64,000 nt of DNA from Amylostereum areolatum. Lineage: Eukaryota; Basidiomycota; Agaricomycetes; Russulales; Stereaceae. How positions within the stretch are numbered: position 1 is the first letter of the stretch; each line of letters opens with the position of its first letter. Below the pieces are notes generated by a model. The model saw nothing but the letters and a program-made list of their open reading frames with translations, had not been told where the DNA came from and searched no databases. Both the position numbers and the translations under genes were made by a program. The stretch spans positions 124,001 through 188,000 of the forward strand of contig SAXG01000068.1 of assembly GCA_012932865.1 (NCBI GenBank). Direction: 5' to 3'. Below, one piece after another: positions 32,320 to 44,195 of the stretch.

Positions 32320-33140
32320 AGATACCCTTGATGCTAGTATTGTGTGCCGAATACTCCTTGCATGTCCAGTGCGGAATGTTGGGGTAGTCTTCATGGTACA
32401 ATATGACGAACACAACTGGGGTACTGTTGGGAACACAAAACACACCTCCCACCAAGCCAGAGGACCTTGTTGTGACAATGGAGTCGAAGACAGACCTGAC
32501 AAGAATCAGGTCATTTTTAATGCCGATAAGATACATGAAATGTGCGGAAAACGTATTGCAATACGATTTTCTCGGCTTGCAGGATAGCCTTCTCCTGCTC
32601 GAGGTGGGCTATGGTGGCCAGAATCTGGAGGTAGACTGGATTGCCGCTTAATTAGAGCTGCTCAGCACTGGCTATGTGCAAAATGAACATGTACGGCACA
32701 ATGGTGGGCGCAAAGAGCATCTCCGCCTGGCACGAGGGGGTTCTATATAAGAATCCAAAATACTTAAGTCAATTAAGAAGACGTACTTGGAGCGTGAAAC
32801 CCACCGGACTGGGCGAGGCTTGTGCTTGTTTGTTGAAGTCGCCTGTACCATCAAAAAGGCAGGAGCCGCTGGTGGTAGAAAACGGAGAGGAATTGCTGAA
32901 GCGGTATAGTGTGTACTCACGAGCGAGAAAGGGATTGAGTGGCGAGGGAGAATGCATGGCGGGGTAATTTAATGATGGTCAGCAAGGGGACGGCGGTGGT
33001 TGGCAAGAGGAGAAGGGAATAAGCGAGCATGGATGGCGTGGCCACGGTGTTTGTTGCAACCAAATAGCAGAACAGGATAGTTTTGGTGGCGCAAGGCACC
33101 GTGACACTGACAAGCAGATATTCTATGAGATTTACATTGA
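32320..33140. other. No recognisable gene
   Basis: Short frames only (for example 32403-32651 on the plus strand, 82 codons, and 32769-32957 on the minus strand). None has a domain I know, and none continues into neighbouring sequence with clear splice sites. Confidence 0.45.
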
Positions 33141-33153
33141 TTAGACCACCAGC

Positions 33154-34815
33154 ATGCCGCTGCCACCCAAACTGCAGAATATCTACCTTTGGTTGGAGAA
33201 CACAGCGCCGGACGAACCTATCTCTACACCCAATCTACTTTCTGAAGTGACAGCACTGTCTTCAACAGTCCCAAAGCCCGCATCGGCCCCTACAGTCACT
33301 ATGCAGTCAGTACAGAACAGACTGACTAACCACTTTTTATGTGCTCACCCAAATTCCAGGAGGCGCTCTGGATTTGTGTACATGGAATTGGAGAACACCG
33401 AGATACAGGCAGGATGATCGGATGAAGACAATGGTGCACACGATAGTGTCTCCAAGCGGGAGCTCGGCCCTAAGCCAAAACCCTTCAAGGGTGACAGATG
33501 TGACACTCTCCGATTTGCTCAAACTTCACATGTTTCTGCGTGATAACAAGGATGTTTACACCATAGACAACACCAAAATGATGCTCCTCTTCAGCCTGAT
33601 GGAGGACAATACAGCAAAGGCCTGGGCCACGCATCGCCACATGGAACTCTTTGATGACAAAGACAAGAAGGAAGAAGCCAAACATCTTGGCCTCAAAATC
33701 TTAACACTCTACTACAGCACTTACAAGGAGCTCTTGGATAGGTTTGGTAAGGACCTCGTGCCTATTGAGCCAAAGTTAGAGGCTCAGCACAAGATCAACG
33801 AGCTCACAATGACCACCCGGGATGTCACTGATTACATCACCGAGTTCAAACTACTGGCGGCCACTTCAGACTACGATGGCAGAGCACTGATACACTTCTT
33901 CAAAAAGGGACTGCAGTGAGACCTCCGCAAGCAGGTGAACCAGTCGTACCTGATCCCCACCAATCTCGCAGAGTGGAAGGAGTGCACCTGCCGCATCAAC
34001 CACCAGTAGCTCGAAGAGAACCTGGAGAAGAAGAGCAGTCAGTCCAAGGGGGCTGTTGCACTCACCTTGAACGGCTCCACCAGTGGCTCCTTATTGTGCC
34101 GGGTTGGCACCTTCACCAACAACACGACTTGCCCTGTGAGCTGATGGATGACAAGCACGCCAAGATGATACACAAAGGCAAGTGCTTTATGTGCTGGCAG
34201 GCTGGCCATGTCTCTTGTGACTGCCCCAACCACAACTCAAGCATGCGACAGGTGGGCGCAGTAGAGACTGAACCTAGACTGCCCCCCACTGGACAGCTTG
34301 GCCTCATCTGCCACAAAGGCAACCCCCAACCCGTCCAAGACTATTGCGGCAATCACCTGTCAGCTGAAGGATCTGGATGTGGAAGGCAAGGAGCAGGCAG
34401 TAGCATTGTTGAAAGACATCCTGAAATTGCAGGATTTTTGAAACACCCCCCAGTCACATCGTCTGGCAGAGGCAAAGGACTTACATCATTGACATCGTAC
34501 AATTATTTCTCTATATTATCATCTATGACTTCATGTGAGCAATTGTATCCACCGTGTGTGCACCTCTCTACTGTCACAAAGAATAGGCAAACACCCTCGA
34601 TAATGTTCAAAGTTAAGATGATTGGATAAGTGACAGGCCGACAAATTGATGCAGATGTACTGCTTGACAGCAGTGCAGAAGGAATTATCATCAATCAAAG
34701 CTTCGCTAAACGCAAGAAACTGACCACAAGAAAACTAGAAAATCTGTTCTCCATGTATAACATGGATGGCACCAAGAACATCATGGGCTGGATACGTGAT
34801 ACAACGACCCAATAG
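33154..34815 (+). pseudogene. Gypsy gag-protease relic, family A-related
   Basis: Plus strand, several frames. A Gag capsid region (33480-33918) matches copy A2 (NELTMTTRDVTDYITEFKLLAA, FFKKGLQ followed by a TGA). A zinc knuckle of C-x2-C-x4-H-x4-C type (CFMCWQAGHVSCDC) lies near 34186-34230. A retropepsin start (VLLDSSAEGIIINQSF) lies at 34630-34815, where the catalytic D-S-G has become D-S-S, then a stop. RT does not follow. The first part (33154-33417) may be the Gag N-terminus. Confidence 0.7.
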
Positions 34816-34829
34816 ATCTGGATTGTCAT

Positions 34830-35400
34830 GAATGGTCTATAATTTTCTTTTTACTTTACATTGGTTACATGCTTCAGGACTTATCGGCATATCACTGGTC
34901 CAGCTCCACTCTGGCCTGGACCCGGTTCATCCATATCTGTGACTCATCTCAGTCTGGGTGTGACTCCTTTCTATTGACTCATACTGTACAATACTGACTC
35001 ATGCTATGCTCTTTTACATATGTCTGCTTACTTATACTTGGTCTGCTTACTGATTTCCGTGTATCATTTGCTTACCTAAGTTGCTCTCCTCTTGTGTATA
35101 TAAGGCTCACTCTCGCTGTACATATTCCCCATCTCGAGCTAGTCAATTCTACCAACTTTGCTTGCTTTCCTTGTCTATCGCCGTGTCTGATCGGCTCCCT
35201 TTGTCCTCCTTGTCTTCTGTTCAGCTTTGTCATAACTTGGTGCCATTGCACTAGTCGTTGCTGACAGTGTTGCCCCCGACTCCTTGCACTCCTCTGCCTC
35301 CTCTACACCCCTGCCGGAAATTATCCTCCCTTCTGTCCTATTAGATGCCTCCCTTGCTCGTAGCCTCCCTCCTCCACCTGATGTACCTCTGTTATGGTCT
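34830..35400. other. TATA-containing, CT-rich non-coding sequence
   Basis: TGTATATAAGGCTCACTCTCG near 35092-35112, followed by pyrimidine-rich sequence and CTTGGTGCCATTGC near 35236, resembles an LTR promoter with a leader. I could not define ends or a second copy. Confidence 0.3.
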
Positions 35401-35449
35401 TTGCATTAATGGCATAGGTGTTCCGCCTCGCCAACCCAAATTATCCTGG

Positions 35450-36560
35450 AATAACACAATGTAGTGTGTCCAGGAGACAGAGTTGGAGTGCCTGGAGGCT
35501 GTGTGGCCTTTTGTCGGTTTGTTTGTAGGTGAACTCGCACGCGCAGGACATGTAGAGAGTACTGCCTTATCTGAGGCAGTGCCGATGCTGGGCAAAGCCG
35601 AGTACAACTTGTACTGTTTTGTGGTGGAAGGTCAATACCCAAGTTGCGCACACCACTTCATGTATTGCGTGTTCAGTCACCTACGCTGTGTGGGTGGCAA
35701 ATCTACAATGACAGTTTTGAGCACTGGAATGTCATTGTAGAGATGGTAGCTAATGTACTGCTTATTCTGTGCCTGCAGCCGGATGGCATGGAGCAACTTA
35801 CAAAGAATCTTCTCACTTGGCAGATTTGCTTCTACCTCTGTGAGGTGACCCAAGGTCGGCTGTTGCCTCCGACTCGGCCTCCTACTTGCCCTCTGGGCTG
35901 CCATCCTAAAGAATATGTCCCAACATATGTCAATTATGGTGTTTACCTGGCTGAACACGACAAATTTCTGTGGTCTCTGTGAGGCATTGCAGCTCTTCTT
36001 CATGGTGGCGTCATTGGACGCATTGCGTGAGACATTTTGGAGGAAATGTCTGCAATGTCCCCTGTGCCATACAATGTGTGGTTGTACAGTGCAGTCCACA
36101 TGTACAAGGACAAGCAACTCTGGAAGAACACACTATGTGATGCAAAGAAGGAGTTAATCTGTGGAACGTACCACATTAATACTAGTAAGTAAGATCATCT
36201 AGCCTGGTTGCATTGTGTTTCTGACCGTTCTGTTGCACAGATCATGTGAACCAGTCAAGGAAGGTATCTTGGTGGCCCACGCAAGAGCCTTGGAACAGTT
36301 CTGGCCTTAACATAGGCTATTGGACATCCAATGCTGAGGAGTGGTACCAGGACAGGCTTTAACAGGTTCAGAATAGTCTCGGAGCCGGTGTGCCCTTACT
36401 CTTCAATGCGTGTAGCTGGAAGAGGAACATGCGCTGCACAGTAAATTGGTCTGGTCCTTTTATATATGCGAACAAGCGTGACTGACTCGCAGCCATCCAC
36501 CGCACCTATTTTGGTGAGCTAGATTCTGGCAAGACCTTCGTGGGGTGAGGTAATTACATG
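35450..36560 (+). pseudogene. Decayed host-like gene with one clear intron
   Basis: Coding blocks change frame near 35690 and continue (IYNDSFEHWNVIVEMVANVLL … YGVYLAEHDKFLWSL) to a good 56-bp intron at 36185-36240 (GTAAGT … TTGCACAG), then GYWTSNAEEWYQDRL and NACSWKRNMRCTVNWSGPF. At least four stops interrupt it. Two of them (after FLWSL and after GRIA) are TGA in a CGA-like context. The family is unknown to me; no transmembrane or catalytic motif is seen. Confidence 0.5.
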
Positions 36561-37277
36561 TGTGTCTTGTTTCTTGGTATATTTATGCAGTTGTGTTCTC
36601 ATTTCTCATGCAATGTGGTACTGTATACCACTTAGGACTGCTCTCATATTTGACTGTTAGTAAATCACATTTCCGGTGCTTTGATTCCCCTGTATTTACA
36701 TGTACATACCCATATATAGAATTGCATAGTGGTTAAGGTGCTGGGACATAGGAAGGCGCAATAAAAAGGCAGGTGCATCGCATTAGAGTGCACAGACGAT
36801 GGTCTGCAGGTCCAGCGTGTAGGCTTTGGGCAACCGAGAGGGACAGGAAGAGGGAACCTGTCCAAACACAACAAATGCTGTCGCCACATGCAATGCACAG
36901 GCGACCACATTTGTCACATACTGTGGAGATGGGCATGGGTGTGCAGTGATGAGGCAGGGGTAATACTGCCCCACCGGCCATGGAGGTTATCAGCCAGTGC
37001 ATGTACGAGGAAGGTACTGTGGTCGCGCAGCAAGTGGGGGAAAGGTCCGTGCAGAGCAAGGAGTGTGCAGAAGCAGGAGCGTACGGAGGCGATGATCATA
37101 CAGAGGTGAGAACCAAGGATAATGGGAGAGAAAGGGAGAGGGGACGTACCTTAGGCGTGACTCATGCCCTGGCTATCTGAAAGGCTTCTTGGAAAGCTAG
37201 GGACTGGCAGTGAGGGTGATAACGGAGACTCCGTCAATTGAAGATGTTGTTGGATATGTTGTTTATCGATGCCATGC
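36561..37277. other. No recognisable gene
   Basis: A Cys-rich minus-strand frame at 36733-37059 (CDKCGRLCIACGDSICC) might be a zinc-finger relic, but it has no context or splice support. Confidence 0.35.
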
Positions 37278-37285
37278 CCCTACGC

Positions 37286-38048
37286 TAAAGCTCTGCACAA
37301 GTTCAAGAATCTGTGGGTACCTGCATGAGTATCTGTCAGGCACACCTGTAGGGATCCGTATCCGTGGGTGCAGGTACCTGTATGCCTAATACCTGTACAA
37401 GTATAGGTATTGCTCTGGGGCCTACAGGTTACTTGCACAGGTACTCTTAGGAACATGTGAGTCTTAAAGCAATCGAAATCTTCGATGATTGTTTTTCATT
37501 GAACTTGTTTCTCCTGAAGTATTCAAATTGACTAGACCTGTGAGACACTTGGACTTGACAATGCACATCACCTATCTTTTAGCTTCCTCCACCATGGCCC
37601 TCATTCTCAATACCACCCTTATCACCCTAGCTCTCCACACTATTGACATCTCCACCACATTTGTTTTCCCAAGCATGATGACACTGTTGCCCCTACTCTT
37701 GACATTGTCACTGCCACCCTCATTCACCCTCAACACTACTGTTGTCACCCCCACAATGCTCTTCACCCCTATCTCCACTGTATTTATCATTCCTACCCCT
37801 GCTACACTCATCATTGTTCTCCTTGCTGTGCTCATCACCCCCACTCATGAGTACCTCCTATACCTGTCAATTATGATGTCATAATTGCCAGGCACAGCAG
37901 GTACCTGCCATACCTGCATACCGGCAGGTGCAGGTACTTGTCACATAGATATCTGTATGCCTGATACCTGTGTGAGTACAGGTATAGATTTTTTCCCCAC
38001 AGGTACCTACACAACGGATACCTGCGAGTGCACTCGTGGGGAGCTCTA
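37286..38048. mobile_element. Non-autonomous hAT-like element, 763 bp
   Basis: Inverted ends TAAAGCTCTGCACAAGTTC / TAGAGCTCCCCACGAGTGC are flanked by an 8-bp duplication with one mismatch (CCCTACGC at 37278-37285, CCCTACAC at 38049-38056), the length typical of hAT. Subterminal GGTACCTGTA-type motifs lie at both ends. The internal frame (37489-37884) is Thr/Leu low complexity and not a transposase. Confidence 0.7.
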
Positions 38049-38859
38049 CCCTACACCACCACCCCTGCCTTCAACACGCCCACCCTCAGCCCTCAACGCA
38101 CCTACACCCCAGCCTTTAAGCTTTGCCCCTCACCATCCCACCTCATAGCACTCGGCCCGTATGCTGCGGACACAAAATGAGCCTCAAATTGTTGAGGCTC
38201 CGGTGTTGGAGCAGGAACAGGTAGGAGCGTGGCATGGGCGCATGGATATATGCGTGCCGGAAGGGAGTAGAATAAGGAGTGTCAATCTCCGGATGCGCAC
38301 CCACCTCATCTCGCTCGTATTGAACGCAACCGACGTAGTCACAGCGTGTGGTACATGCACGGATGGTGCTGGTTGCGTATTGTGGCAGGTGGCACTTACA
38401 TTCCACTCTTTGAGAAGGTGCAGTGAGTGGCACATGCTCGTGTCTCTGGACTGACAGAGCCTGCACTGGTATTGGCAGATACAAGAAGAACGGAAGGGCC
38501 TGGGTCGAAGACATGGGGGTGAGCACTACCGCCATTTCGAGAAATGGTGTGACTCACCTGACTGCATGGGTGCTAGGTCCAGTTGAACATCATGAGGACG
38601 TTGCAGGGAGCAGTGGGACATCTAGTGAGTCACTTGTCATATTCAAGTTGAAACACATGCTCACCTTGCCCCCTCAATGTCCCAATCTACCCTATACCCT
38701 CATCTCCCTCAGCATCCTCTGTCTCCGCCGCAGGGACCGGCACATATTTGCAAAGGATGTTGTGTGCATACATGCGCGAGGGGGATGGGGGTGTTACAAT
38801 GACGTGATGAGGGAGGAAGGTGGAGGAGGGCGGCCATCACATTGCAGAGAAAGTGCACA

Positions 38860-39165
38860 CTTGGTGGCAGCACTGGCAGTTGTGGAGCACTGTTGGAGGT
38901 GTTGAGAAGGGGTGGAGGCAGGGAAAAGGAGAGGGAGAGAGGGACAAAGTGCCAGTTGGCGATGAGGAAAATGCAACAAAGACACGACTTCCTCCTTGGA
39001 AGTGTGTTTCGGCAAGTCCCAAGACGTGCTCCCAAAGAGGAAGTCGGGTCATTTCTGTCAGCTTCCTCCCATCTCATCCAACCACCACCTACACCACCTG
39101 CATCCCTTCTCAATATGTCCAACAATGTTCTACAACCGCCAGCACTGTCACTGCCGCCGCCTTCC
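38860..39165. repeat. Foldback element
   Basis: 38865-38910 pairs with 39107-39165, and 38983-39000 (CACGACTTCCTCCTTGG) pairs with 39034-39050. The stem continues imperfectly between them, centred near 39017. Confidence 0.55.
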
Positions 39166-39904
39166 ACGCTATTCTCTCACATCCACAGGCAACCTTTGGA
39201 GACCCAGCACACAGGCTGTGCCCCAAGTGCATCCCCCCTTTCCTCTCTCACCTCCGCTGACCTCCTCCTCGCCCCTTGCCCCTTATCTCTTGCCCCTTGC
39301 CCCTCCTCGCCCTCACCTGTGCAGATACGTGAATGGCCGCCACCCTCGCTGCTGCATGCGCTGCGCCCACACCCTCGAGGCCTCGCCACTCATGTACTCA
39401 GTACTTAAGCTCAAGCAACTCTTACACGCTTTGCAGCTGGCATATAGCACCACCCTGGTCACAAGCGAGTGCCTCTTTTCGAGTTCCATTGTCCACTGTC
39501 CACCCTCCACCTACCCTTGCTGTGCTGCACCCACTCCATGCTTGTATGTGCCCATTGTCCACTCGCCCCTCCCTCCTTGGCAGCCCTCAACTTCATGCCC
39601 AGCCGGTGTTGCTCACGCGTCTCATGAGTATGTGGGCCGACACCTGCCACATCTTCTATGGCTACACGTCTGCTATACCCTCACATCTGCAATGCCCACT
39701 AGCTATGCCCTCATATCCATAACACCCACTATGTCTGTCATGCCCATCACATGCCCGCCATGCCTACCTCGCCCGCCATGCCCGCACACCGGCTACACCT
39801 CAAGTTCAGCGCGCTCTCTTCAACGTGTTGAGAGCAGTGGAGCACATTTAAATGTGATGAACCTGGTCTGCCCATGCATTGTATGCGGCAACATCCTCCA
39901 TTGT

Positions 39905-40245
39905 GTATGCAGGTTGTAAAGGGTGGGGTATTGAGGGCGACACCGTCAAGGGGAGAGATCTGGAAGGTGACGTGGAAAGGGACGCAGATGCATCGAGGGC
40001 AGGGCCAGGAAAGAGGAGGAGAGGCAGATGAGGAGAAGGGGTGAGCAGAGGCGCATAGAGGGCAGGGGACGTGGCCATTGAGGGGGGGCACGCGGGTGGG
40101 CTGAAGATGATGGTGTTGTGGACATAGGTGTGGGTGTTGAGGGTGCACAGGGGTTGCACTTGGGTACAGGTGAGGGTAAGTGTTGAGGGTGCGCAGGCGT
40201 GGGTGCTGAGAGCACACAGGTGCGGGCGCAGGCGTCGAAACAGCG
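39905..40245. repeat. G-rich degenerate minisatellite
   Basis: Irregular GAGGGCACAGGTG / GTGGGTGTTGAGGGTGCGCAGG units. Frames here are low complexity only. Confidence 0.55.
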
Positions 40246-40251
40246 GTGGTG

Positions 40252-40687
40252 TTGAAGTCACAGTTGAAAGGGCTAGCCAGCTAGCTAGAGATGCTTAGAA
40301 CTGACACAAGCAGTGGATTGCTGCAGCACAGAATGAGCGACTAAGAAACAAGACAGAAATGAGCAAAGGGCATACCTACAGCACAGGATGGGTGACTGAG
40401 GAGGAGCAGATATGTGTGGCTGCAGGTAGAGGCCACAGGGCGTGGGAGGAAACTTGGAATAAGCCGAGAATCGACCTAAAGCGGTAACTAACTCAAAACT
40501 GAACCTAGGGAAGCTAGCTCAGGCTGAACAGTAAGTATAGTACAATAGCGAACAGTAGGTGAAGTGGAGAGGGCATGTGGAGGGTATAGACGCGGAATGA
40601 AGCGATAATAGGGTGAATGGAGCAGAATAAAGGGAGATAGAACAGAATAAAGGCGTAGAAATCAGACATAAATAAATATCTTCAACA
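40252..40687 (-). mobile_element. Solo LTR of the 58-kb copia family
   Basis: 436 bp, the reverse complement of the copia LTR (ends TGTTGAAG/CTTCAACA), flanked by a 5-bp duplication GGTGG (40247-40251 and 40688-40692). A clean solo LTR. Confidence 0.88.
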
Positions 40688-40769
40688 GGTGGTTGGTTCT
40701 GGCGCAGATGACAGTGTTCGAAAAGTTTCTATAAAAGGTTTGATCAAGAAGTTTCTATAAAGGGTTCAG

Positions 40770-41680
40770 TCTAAAAGTTTGTACGCGAGTGTCCCGAAAA
40801 TTTGTACAGCAGTCTTCAAACAGTTTGCGCAAAGTGTTCAGAAACTTTGAAGTGGGTACAGAAGTGTTCAGAACCTTTGTACAAAGTGCTCAAAAAGTCT
40901 GTACAAAAGTGTTTAGAACCTTTGTACAAAGTGTTCAGGAAGTGTGTACAAAAGTGTTCAGAATCTTTGTACAAATATGTTCAGAACCTTTGAACTAGGT
41001 GTTCGAAAGGCCTGTACAAAAATGTTCAAAAAGTTTGTAAGATGTTCAGAATGTTTGTACCAAGTGTTCAAAAAGCTGGTACAAAGGGGTTGTATCAAAA
41101 TGTTTGCAGAAAAGTGTCCAAAGGATTTGTACAAGTGTTCAAAATGTTTGTACGGAAGGGTGCCGACATGTTGTACAGAGGTGTTTAAAACCTGTGTACA
41201 AAAGAGTTCAGAAGTTTGTATGGAAGTGTGCAAAAGGCTTGGACAAAAGTGTTGCAAAAGGCTATATAAAAGTGTTCAAAGCATTTGAATGGAAGTTATG
41301 AAGTGTTTCAAAACTTTCCTACCAAGTATTCAAAATTTTTGTACAAAAGTGTTCAAACTTTTTGTATGAAGTATTGGGAAACTTGCCTACAAAGTGTTCA
41401 GAACTTTTGTACAAAAGTGTTCAAAACCCTTGTACACAGTGTTCAAAACATTTGTACAGTGTTCAGAATTCGAGGACAATGTAAAAAAATTTGGAAGTGT
41501 TTAAAAATTCTGTGCGGAGACACAAGTGTCCAAAAGGTTGGTACAAAGTGTTCAAAATGCTTGTACAAAAAGTGTTTAGATTTTTTTCTCAAAGGTGTTG
41601 AACAGGTTTGTACCAAGGGTTCAGAATTTTTATACTGGGTGTTAATTTTTTTTGTAAAAGAGGGTTCAGCATGTTTGTAG
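40770..41680. repeat. 22-bp tandem array II
   Basis: About 40 degenerate copies of the array I unit (AAAGTGTTCARAAN…TTTGTAC) over 0.9 kb. Confidence 0.85.
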
Positions 41681-41817
41681 GATCTGTTTACCCCATGGAC
41701 AGTTCTACACAATTGTACGTATTGACCATTGGTAAGTTGCATAGCACACAAATGCAGTCTAGTATACAAATTGTTATGGGGAAGTATACGAATTGATAGA
41801 AAAGATTTTGTATTGAT

Positions 41818-41912
41818 CTAACCCTAACCTTGACCATCTCCGTGTCACAAATTGTGCGCGTCTCTCCCAAAATTGATGACATAATAAACATTCCTAAAGG
41901 AACTGTAAATGA
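41818..41912. repeat. Conserved tail after array II, with CTAACCCTAACC
   Basis: Matches 31110-31205, including the CCCTAA pair, GTGTCACAAATTGTGCGCG, GATGACATAATAAA and a TTCCTAAAGGAA hairpin. Confidence 0.7.
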
Positions 41913-42340
41913 TGTAACAATGTATTGAGGCTGTAGAGTGATCAGTAAATATTCCAGTACCCATACAAATTGTGCCGTCTAATTTGACAGTTGATGACTG
42001 TACACTCACAGTAAATCTCGAGAAACATCCTATCCTTTGGACCCACATCGGTGACATATCGGAATGACTTTCCATTGTCCTGTTCAGCCCGCATATGTGT
42101 CACGGATCGCTCCTTTATCTCGCTTTTTCCCTTGTTTCTCACGCTATCTGATCCCACACCTGTGGATCAATCCTCTTTGATGGCATTGTGGATGTGCCCC
42201 TTGATCTATGCACATCCCCTCCCTAGTATACATAGCTCCCCTGCATGTATCTAGTTATTTAGTCTTTCTTCCTAGTCTTTACTGGCTATTGACTGTTTAT
42301 CCCTTGTTCCCTTGTCCTCCCTTCCTCTGAGCCTCTGCCT

Positions 42341-42549
42341 TGTTGAAATAAGGCTAAGCCCTGGCCTGTTGCACACAATCAGAGCTCAGTGATATCCTCT
42401 ATATCAACTACCAACCTGTTCCCACTATTGGACAGGTAGCTCAGTTGGTTAGAGCACCCTTCTAGAATATGGGAGGTCCTGGGTTCAATCCCCGGCCAGT
42501 CCACTTTGTGTTTCACTTTATGACTGAAGGTCCCTCTGTGTTTTCAACA
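42341..42549 (+). mobile_element. TRIM solo LTR, copy 1, tRNA-bearing
   Basis: 209 bp, TGTTGAAA … TTTTCAACA, with a 5-bp duplication TGCCT (42336-42340, 42550-42554). It differs from the other copies at a few positions (CACTATTGG instead of CACTATCGG before the tRNA). Confidence 0.9.
42430..42502 (+). tRNA. tRNA-like gene in TRIM LTR copy 1
   Basis: Cloverleaf: acceptor GGACAGG/CCAGTCC with one A-A mismatch, D-stem GCTC/GAGC, anticodon stem CCCTT/ATGGG with one T-T mismatch, loop CTAGAAT (anticodon AGA by position), T-stem CTGGG/CCCGG with loop TTCAATC. A box TAGCTCAGTTGG and B box GGTTCAATCC are intact. No long variable arm, odd for Ser-AGA. Confidence 0.6.
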
Positions 42550-42838
42550 TGCCTGTGTCGTGACTTAGAAGGCTATTCAATGCAGTCCTTAGTCGGTCGT
42601 TCTTGACGATCCACAGGGTATTTGGAACATTAACTTGGTTGCTGATACGGCCAAGAGAACACCAACCTGGTGACCACATGCACCTGGTCTCAGTGGTAGG
42701 TGCAGTGTTTCAGAGAAGTCAGTAGGTCTGGCACATCTAGTGTAGGGTGGCGGTGGGCGTCCTTGTTTGCCCAAAGGGTAAGCAAGTTATTTTGGCTACT
42801 CTGACCCCAATTCACTGATATTTTTTCAGGTCATCAAA

Positions 42839-43060
42839 ATGACCCAGACGGGATTCCGATCCGCAACAGACAACTTCATCAAGCAATGCCTTCCTAATGA
42901 ATCTTCCACAAATGGCCTCCTTTGCAGTGCTAATGCATCACCATCAGAGTTATACACAACCCTCGAAAGGGCCGTCCACTCCCTGGAGAGCTTGGACATG
43001 CTAGTGGAGGGCTCGCAAAGGATTGCTTTCCATAGCAATTTTCTAACCTATGCCCTGTGA
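42839..43060 (+). CDS. 73-aa ORF, possible last exon of an unknown gene
   Basis: ATG at 42839 just after a pyrimidine run and TTTTTTCAGG, which looks like a 3' splice site. The protein is Ser/Leu-rich, without a domain. No upstream exon identified. Confidence 0.25.
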   Translation: MTQTGFRSATDNFIKQCLPNESSTNGLLCSANASPSELYTTLERAVHSLESLDMLVEGSQRIAFHSNFLTYAL

Positions 43061-43828
43061 AACATGACAAGGGCTCCTGCTTTCCACTGAATCTGTGCAG
43101 ACATCGCGATCATAGAAACCTTGGGCGAGTTACACACTAGGGTGCGTAACTTCCTTGGGTTCTTTTCTTCCCAGGTAAGTGCAAATGTCCTCTCATATTG
43201 AATTTTGCTCACCAGACCCACACAGGTCAAGGTGATTGTTGTGGAGCTCGGCACCTAGCTAGTGGTGTTAGTGGTCGTGAATAGCAGCGACTCAACATCT
43301 ACCGCGGTAGAGAACAAGTGCTTGCCAAGATGAAAGAATGGGCACCGGAAGAGAAGGTGTCGCCTTGGTACCGGTACCGTACTGGTTGTTGAAGTCGCAG
43401 TTGAAGGGGCTAGCCAACTAGCTAGGGACGCTCAGAACTGACACAAACAGTGGATTGCTGCAGCACAGAATGAGCGACTGAGAAACAAGATAGAAACGAG
43501 CAAGGGGGCATACCTGCAGCACAGAATGAGCTGACGAGGAGCAGACACGTGTGGCTGCAGGTAGAGGCCATGGAGCGTGGGAGGAAACTCGGAATAAGCC
43601 GAGAATCGACCAAAAGCGGTAACTAACTCGAAACTGAGGCTAGGGAAGCTAGCTCAGGCTGAACTACAGTAAGTACAGTACAAATGGGTACAGTAGGTGA
43701 AGTGGAGAGGGCATGTGAGGGTATAGACGCGGAATGAAGTGTTGAAATAAGGCTAAGCCCTGGCCTGTTGCACACAATCAGAGCTCGGTGATATTCTCTA
43801 TATCAACTACCAACCTGTTCCCACTATC

Positions 43829-43901
43829 GGACAGGTAGCTCAGTTGGTTAGAGCACCCTTCTAGAATATGGGAGGTCCTGGGTTCAATCCCCGGCCAGTC
43901 C
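43829..43901 (+). tRNA. tRNA-like gene in TRIM 5' LTR
   Basis: Same 73-nt cloverleaf as 42430-42502, with identical A and B boxes; ends GTCC-A. Confidence 0.6.
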
Positions 43902-44122
43902 ACTTTGTGTTTCACTTTATGACTGAAGGTCCCTCTGTGTTTTCAACATGGTAGCAGCACCCGCCTTCATGATTACTGTTGGGCACAAGTGGCGAGTGCC
44001 TAAGATCACATCAGGCCTGGTCTTACGGGGGTGTGTTGAAATAAGGCTAAGCCCTGGCCTGTTGCACACAATCAGAGCTCGGTGATATTCTCTATATCAA
44101 CTACCAACCTGTTCCCACTATC

Positions 44123-44195
44123 GGACAGGTAGCTCAGTTGGTTAGAGCACCCTTCTAGAATATGGGAGGTCCTGGGTTCAATCCCCGGCCAGTCC
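44123..44195 (+). tRNA. tRNA-like gene in TRIM 3' LTR
   Basis: Identical to 43829-43901; 294 bp apart, the LTR-to-LTR spacing. Confidence 0.6.

Larger units (their letters stand above)
42098..42564 (+). mobile_element. Gypsy-type solo LTR interrupted by a TRIM LTR
   Basis: It begins TGTCACGGATCGCTCC and ends near GTCGTGAC. The first 65 bp recur at 54309-54371. A 209-bp TRIM LTR sits at 42341-42549 with a TGCCT duplication on both sides. The outer right end is approximate. Confidence 0.6.

Noticed and set aside
42430..42502. Ordinary host tRNA gene
   Set aside because: Always embedded at the same place in a 209-bp LTR with target duplications, and the stems carry mismatches.
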